Part shown: positions 59,072 through 64,000 of the stretch, piece by piece
How the letters are laid out: each line of letters opens with the position of its first letter
Position numbering within the stretch: the first letter of the stretch is position 1
Translations under genes and position numbers: made by a program
Assembly: GCA_030068075.1 (NCBI GenBank)
Contig: JAINVK010001445.1
Location: forward strand, 1,984,001 to 2,048,000
Length of the DNA stretch: 64,000 nucleotides
DNA from: Paguma larvata
Taxonomy: Eukaryota; Chordata; Mammalia; Carnivora; Viverridae
Reading direction: 5' to 3'
The notes under the pieces: model-generated
Told to the model about the DNA's origin: nothing
Database searches by the model: none
What the model saw: only the letters and a program-made list of their open reading frames with translations

Positions 59072-59779
59072 AAACCCATGAAGCGCAATCGATCCCCACC
59101 AGATTCAACCAAAACCGACCTTCAACAAGGCATATCTTCGTCAAATTCACAGATCACCCAGGCAGGGAAAGAATCATGAAAGCAGCAGGGGAAAAAGAAG
59201 TCCTTACCCTACAAAGGAAGACATATCAGGTTTGCAGAGGTCCACTCAAGACCTAAAGACACCTTCAGATTGAACGTAAGGGGATGGAGAACCATCTATC
59301 ATGCTAATGGTCACCAAAACAAAGTCGGTGGTCCATATGTCTATCAGACAATCTAGACTTTAAAATAAAAACCGTAACAAGAGATTAAAAAGGGCCGTAT
59401 ATGATAATTAACAGCGGTATCCACCAGGAAGTCCTACAACTGTAAACATTTATGCTGCAAATAGGGCAGCAAGCAAATACATAAATCGATTAAGCACAAA
59501 CATAAAGAAACTCATGATAATAATACTATAAGAGTAGGCGACTTAATGCCGCACATACAGCAATGGACAGATCATCTAAGCAGAAAATCAACAAGGAAAC
59601 AATGGCTCTGAATGACACACTACACCAGATGGACGTAACAGATACATTTAGAACATTCCATCCTAAAGCAGTGGAATATATATATTCTCCTCCAGTGCAC
59701 AGGGAACATTCTCTGGAATAGACCCCAGACTGGGACACAAACCAGGCCTCAAGAAGTACAAAAAGATGGAGATCGTACC

Positions 59780-60400
59780 ATGCATATTTTCAGACTTGAA
59801 ATCATCCACAAGAATAAATTTGGAGAGATAACTAATACTTGGAGACAAAAGAATATCCTACTAAAAAATGAATGGGCTAACCAAGAAATTAAGGAGCAAA
59901 TTAAAAAGCACACGGAAGCCAATGAAAACGAGAACACGACAGGCCAAAACCTCTGGGACACAGCAAAAGCAGTCATAAGAGGGAAGTATATAGCAAACCA
60001 GGCTTTCTTAAAGAAGGAAGAATGGTTTCAGATACACAATCTAACCTTACACCTCAAAGAGCTGGACAAAGAACAGCAAATAAAACCGAAAACCAGCAGA
60101 AGACAAGAACTAATAAAGGTAGAGCTGAAATCAATGCTACGGAAACCCAAAAAAACAGTAGAACAGATCAATGAAACCAGACGCTGGTTCTTTGAAAGAA
60201 TTAACAACATTGATAACCCACTAGCCAGTTTGATCACAAAGAAAAAGGAAAGAACTCAAATCAAGAAAATCGAGAATGAAAGACGAGAGATCGCAACCAA
60301 CACAGCAGAAATAAAAAACCTAAAAAGAGATTATTATGAGCGATTTTATGCCAATATAGTGGGCAATCTGGAAAAAAGGGACACATTCCTAGAAACATAG
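59780..60400 (+). pseudogene. L1 ORF2 linker fragment (206 codons open)
   Basis: The open frame covers the region between endonuclease and reverse transcriptase: IHKNKFGEITNTWRQKNILL, QEIKEQIKKHTEANENENTT, NLWDTAKAVIRGKYIANQAF and VEQINETRRWFFERINNIDN. It stops at the TFLET segment. Upstream endonuclease and downstream RT pieces lie in other frames. Typical decayed ORF2; no catalytic centre lies within this frame. Confidence 0.9.
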
Positions 60401-60592
60401 AAACTACCAAAACAGAAACAGGAAGAAATAGAAAATTTGAACAGACCCATCACGAGTAAAGGAATAGAATTAGGCATCCAAAATCTCCCAAAAAACAAGA
60501 GTCCGGGGCCAGAAGGCTTTCCAGGGGAATTCTACCCAACATTTAAGAAAGAATTAACACCTATTCTCTAGAAGCTGTCCCAAAAAATAGAA

Positions 60593-60847
60593 ATGCAAGG
60601 AAAACTTCCAAACTCTTTCTATGAAGCCAGGATTCCTTTGAATCCAAAACCAGACAAAGACCCCAGTAAGAAAGAGAACTATACGCCAATCTCCCTGATG
60701 AACATAGATGCAAATATCCTCAACACGATATTAGCCAATCGGATCCAACAATACTTCACAAAAATTATTCACCACGACCAAGTGAGATTATCATACCTGG
60801 TCTGCAAGGCTGGTTCAGTATCTGCAAATCAGAGGGATAGGTCCAAC
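60593..60847 (+). pseudogene. L1 ORF2 reverse-transcriptase 5' fragment
   Basis: The frame reads [20 protein letters not shown], then [20 protein letters not shown] and [20 protein letters not shown]. These are the conserved RT fingers motifs. The L1 similarity stops at about 60847, before the catalytic FADD box. Confidence 0.9.
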
Positions 60848-61338
60848 ATGCAGGAGGAGTAGGGGGTCCTGGTAATTTCCCGTGTCTTTCACGCTAGGAA
60901 GGACTGAAACCAAAATACTCTCAACGCCAGGAGTCTGGGAGGAGGCGGGGGAAAGGAGTTGGAGTCTACAAGGAATAGAAAGCAAAATCCAGAATGCGCC
61001 CCAAGAAAGGGTGAGTGTATTCTGGGAGAGATAAAACGAGCCGCGGGGATATGGAGTGGAGGGGAGGAAAGACAAAGGGAAGAGAAATCTGGGAAAGTGC
61101 AGAGCGGGCCACATCGAACGAGAGGAAAACGGGACAGATAGAGACCACTATCCAGTGGTGGCTTTGAAGAGAAGTTCTGAACTGTCCTCGTGCTGGGGCC
61201 GGCAGAGGCGGCCCCGTCAGTGCCGGGGATCAAGAGGCCATGGCCCTGGTAGCGATGCCCAGGGTGAAGAAGTAAGACCCAAGGCCCAGGTGGCCCGGAG
61301 CCTGGACCCCTGCTGGCGGGCGGAGGTGTCCTAAAGTA
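60848..61338. other. GC- and CpG-rich block, unassigned
   Basis: About 16 CpG fall between 61030 and 61330, dense for this window. A 183-codon minus frame (60889-61440) crosses it without recognisable motifs. It could be a small CpG island, the internal leader of an ERV or a gene fragment. Confidence 0.45.
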
Positions 61339-62311
61339 TGTATTAGGCCTGAGGTCATCAGAGTTATGGCTTTTGATCTCCTCAGTTTGTTTGGCCCTAA
61401 GAGGATGGCTGGTTAGCCAGTGACGGGTAAGATTCCTCACAGGACGGACAACCTAAGACAGGCACAGCCGCAAAAGGGCCATCGGGTGGTAAATTCATGC
61501 CAGACCTACGATAAGGACATTGGGTCTGTAAGAATCCCTGCACTCAGGGTGATGATAACATTGAAGAAAAGTCCCTGTTGGCAGCAGGAGCAGGGTGAAG
61601 TCAAAAAGGGTCTTAGGGCATCCCCTCCGCTAGCCAATTAATGCTGCTGGTTTTATTCCTCTTAATAGGTTTAGAATAGAGAGAGATAGAATGTTGATTC
61701 ATCATGACACTAATAGGAAAATCATTTAGGAGGCTTTAGTTTGCCTCAGGTAATATAGAAATAATTCTACAGCCCACCTCTCAAGAATGTGGTGATTGCT
61801 GTAGGTTTTTGGTTAAGACATTCTTGATAGTCAGTAGATAAAAAGAATCTGAGGGAGTAACTTTAGAGAAAAACATGGCTTTCACACGACTGTTGACAGA
61901 GCCTTTAATTGATATCTGTATACCTTGTTCTTATCCTTTCTACCCATGATAGTCACCAGAATGTATCCATTAGTTATGCTTTGACTGCATGGGAGTTGTG
62001 TTGTACCCTCATATACTAATTGTTTAAACATTCTATGTAACCTTGAGAAACAAGCGTTCTTTAAAGTTTTATGAAGTGCAAAGTTTGTTTTAATCAGTTT
62101 CTTTTCTTAAGAAACAAGGATTCTTTATTTTATTGAGAACCTTGAGAAATTAGAATGATTTCATCCTGCCAATCTTTACAAGACGAATACTTGCTGTGTT
62201 GAGAAAAATGCATCAAAACTCTGAAGAAAAAATAAACTTGGAGCAGTCCAGATAAGAGGCTGGCTCCGTGTCATTTGTCTTGTCTTTTTGTTTTTTGTCT
62301 CAGCCCTTACA
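61339..62311 (+). mobile_element. Possible ERV LTR
   Basis: Supported by an AATAAA at 62231-62236 followed about 75 bp later by a T-rich segment and CAGCCCTTACA, as at an LTR R/U5 end. A TG at 61339 would give a ~970-bp LTR. No matching target duplication was found, no primer-binding site follows, and the 5' end is a guess. The partially repeated 'ggagcagtccagataagaggctgg' / 'ggaccagtcctgataggaggctg' around 62240 and 62330 could instead be a local tandem repeat. Confidence 0.35.
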
Positions 62312-62329
62312 TAGGGAGCCCTGGACCAG

Positions 62330-64000
62330 TCCTGATAGGAGGCTGATTCCAAGAGACTGACTTCGCGTCATCTCACGCATCTAGAACAACCCTCACGCAG
62401 GTGAAATCCTGGACCAGCCGGGAGCCCTGAAGTAGGAGCTGGCCTCCTCTCAGGACGAACCCCGGCCAGTCAGCCCGCATCACGCAGAGGCACAGAGCCA
62501 CCTCTGGATCGCTTCTAAGCCAGGGACACAATTTGCAGCAAAACCGGGTGGAACAGGCGAAGAGAGTTGAGAACTCAGTTAAGTGTGGGGCGCACGACTG
62601 CCCAACAAGCCTCACTAAGACTGCGTGCCAGGCACAGCGAGGATGGAAACAAAGGGCCGATTTGAGACTCTGGGACTGGGGAGAAGGGACTGGGGGGACG
62701 CCATTGTTGTCTCACAAACTCACAAAAACCCGGACCCAGGTATCTATCCACCCGGCACTGGAGTTGGGACCCGCCTACACGAAACCACGCCCCTCCTCAT
62801 AGGAAAGACACCTTTCTGTGGGAGCGATAGACACAGAGATCAGACTGCTGCCTGGAGTAACTCCAGGTCAATTCTTCTTTTTTAAATATATGCTCCTCTT
62901 TGTCCTTCTTACCGATCCCCACCCCTGAGCTGGACATCCAGGGTATTGGCTGGCTTAAACAGACATTGAACCCACTCTCTCAATGCATGTTCTACACCTC
63001 CTTCTGGACTTTCCTGTCTCTCTCTCTCTCTAGAATAACCAGGCCACATAGTACATCTGGGTAACAGGAATCTTCATTTCTTTTTCCTCATATCCTTCCT
63101 TATTCTGATTTCTCTCTTTCTGGATTAAGCCCTTCAGTCTCTCTATAAGTTCAAAGATCATTTTCTTCTTCACCCTGCGCCAGTCATTACTCTCTCATTA
63201 TATGCTCTGCCATCAGCATAGCGCACACCCAGTCCTTAACATGCAGCTGCTACGTCAGGTCGCATGCCCTCAGAGTGTTGTCATTCTTTTTTCTGCGGTG
63301 ACCCGCTCGTCTATATCATTTCTCAGTATGTTTGAGTGTTTCTATTTTCTGTTTCTCAGTCTGTTTTCCTTTCCAGGGTGACCTCAGGAAACAAATCAAA
63401 ACACACCTAGCCAAATTGACAACACGGAAGGATTCTCTGTAAAAGAAATTACAGGAAGTAGTGAAGCACAAGAATTGATGAAAAGAGACATAAGCAACAT
63501 AACAGAACATGAGTATAAAATGATAAACATAAAACGAATCCCTGGGCTTGAAAAAAGCATAGAAGAATGCAGAGTGTCCCTCGCTGCAGAGATCAAGGAC
63601 CTTAAAAGCGGTCAGGAGGAATTTAAAAATGCTTTAAATGAGGTGCAAAATAAATTAGAGGTGGCCACAGCGCGAATTGAAGAGGCAGAAGAGAGAATAG
63701 GCGAATTAGAAGATAAAATTATGGAGGAAGAGGAAGCAGAGAAAGAGAGAGAAGCTGATTCAGTAACAGGAAAGGAGATTTCAAGAGTTGAGCGATGCAC
63801 TCAAATGGAACAATATCCATATCATAACAATTCCAGAGGAAGAAGAGAGAGAGAAAGGAGTCGAAGTGGTACTTGAACAAATCATTGCTGAGAACTTCCC
63901 AACAGGAGGAAGGAAACGGGCATGGAAATCCAAGAGGCATAGAGAACTCCTCTCAGATGTAACTTCAATAGACCTTCTGCACGACACATCAGAGTGAAAC
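62330..64000 (+). mobile_element. L1 5' part (5' UTR and ORF1), cut by window end
   Basis: GC-richer 5' UTR-like sequence (62330-62870, with 'aaaccacgcccctcctcatagg') leads into a T/C-rich zone and then ORF1. From 63475 the frame reads MKRDISNITEHEYKMINIKR, then a long heptad coiled coil (EFKNALNEVQNKLEVATARI, EEAEERIGELEDKIMEEEEA). A frameshift near 63760-63790 moves the RNA-binding domain into another frame (NNIHIITIPEEEEREKGVEV, IIAENFP). This ORF1 is a different subfamily from that at 58589. Confidence 0.85.
63475..64000 (+). pseudogene. L1 ORF1 pseudogene, frameshifted, partial
   Basis: The coiled-coil domain is open over 63475-63760, and the RRM-like domain follows in a second frame from 63788 (IHIITIPEEEEREKG, LEQIIAENFP). 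The frameshift lies in the acidic 'gagaaagagagagaagctg' stretch. The C-terminal domain would continue beyond the window. Confidence 0.85.

Larger units (their letters stand above)
57723..60847 (+). mobile_element. L1 with 5' UTR, ORF1 and partial ORF2, 3'-truncated, decayed
   Basis: 5' UTR sequence 57723-58588 includes 'ccatctagtggagaaccaagtcgttac', shared with the L1 at 32495. ORF1 starts at 58589 (MMKRRYSPQKKQQEEAKARD) and is closed by a stop at 58718-58720. It is readable again at 58736-59071 (SNIRFIGVPEDEERQNW, VEQITVENFPNLKK-like), the RRM-type part. ORF2 is fragmentary, with an endonuclease remnant near 59535, a linker frame at 59780-60400 and the RT start at 60593. It breaks off near 60847 in the RT region. 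It is not mobile. Confidence 0.9.

Noticed and set aside
60889..61440. 183-codon minus frame as a gene
   Set aside because: A proline-rich frame in GC-rich DNA is often open by chance, and no motif was recognised.

Overview
The window is mammalian and almost certainly felid. It holds at least ten tRNA-Lys-derived carnivore SINEs of the cat type (head GGGGCGCCTGGGTGGCTCAG, a CT-rich stretch, then an AAATAAATAAA tail), several LINE-1 families, MIR and MER20 copies, and no operons or compact genes. The only host gene family I recognise is immunoglobulin lambda variable (IGLV). One IGLV pseudogene is on the + strand (7145-7631) and two are on the - strand (38101-38421 and 40335-40815). All three keep the upstream octamer but are broken. 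The window therefore fits a V-cluster stretch of the Ig lambda light-chain locus. I see no intact protein-coding gene, J or C segment, or RNA gene.

Layout. 67-6558 is the left arm of an inverted segmental duplication; its partner is 53935-57420. 6559-9700 holds an IGLV5-like pseudogene, microsatellites and a 78-bp direct repeat. 9720-14113 is a satellite array with a ~310-bp monomer and a four-monomer higher-order period of ~1.24 kb, in + orientation, interrupted by two oppositely oriented solo LTRs of one class II-like ERV family. 14114-16247 is an L1 fragment carrying three CanSINEs. 16248-19722 is mostly unassigned, with one MIR. 19735-22505 is a 5'-inverted (twin-primed) L1 with perfect 12-bp target-site duplications. 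23000-25250 is old L1. 25283-32494 is mixed sequence: SINEs, MIRs, a degenerate ATTGG-rich tandem array and one exon-like block. 32495-38100 is a long decayed L1 whose 3' end abuts a truncated IGLV1-like pseudogene. 38100-41650 holds two IGLV pseudogenes, MER20 and old L1. 42050-44995 is the same satellite in - orientation. 45000-53934 is old L1, SINEs and unassigned sequence. 53935-57420 is the right arm, followed by a second, nearly identical 205-bp copy of the arm's inner end (57518-57722). 57723-60847 is an L1 with decayed ORF1 and ORF2. 60848-62311 is a CpG-rich block followed by a possible LTR. 62330-64000 is the 5' part of another L1, cut by the window end.

Nothing here acts as a pathway. 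The interest is structural: paired inverted arms, two satellite arrays in opposite orientation, dead V genes in both orientations and layered retrotransposon insertions. This suggests a V-cluster edge that grew by duplication and inversion and then decayed.
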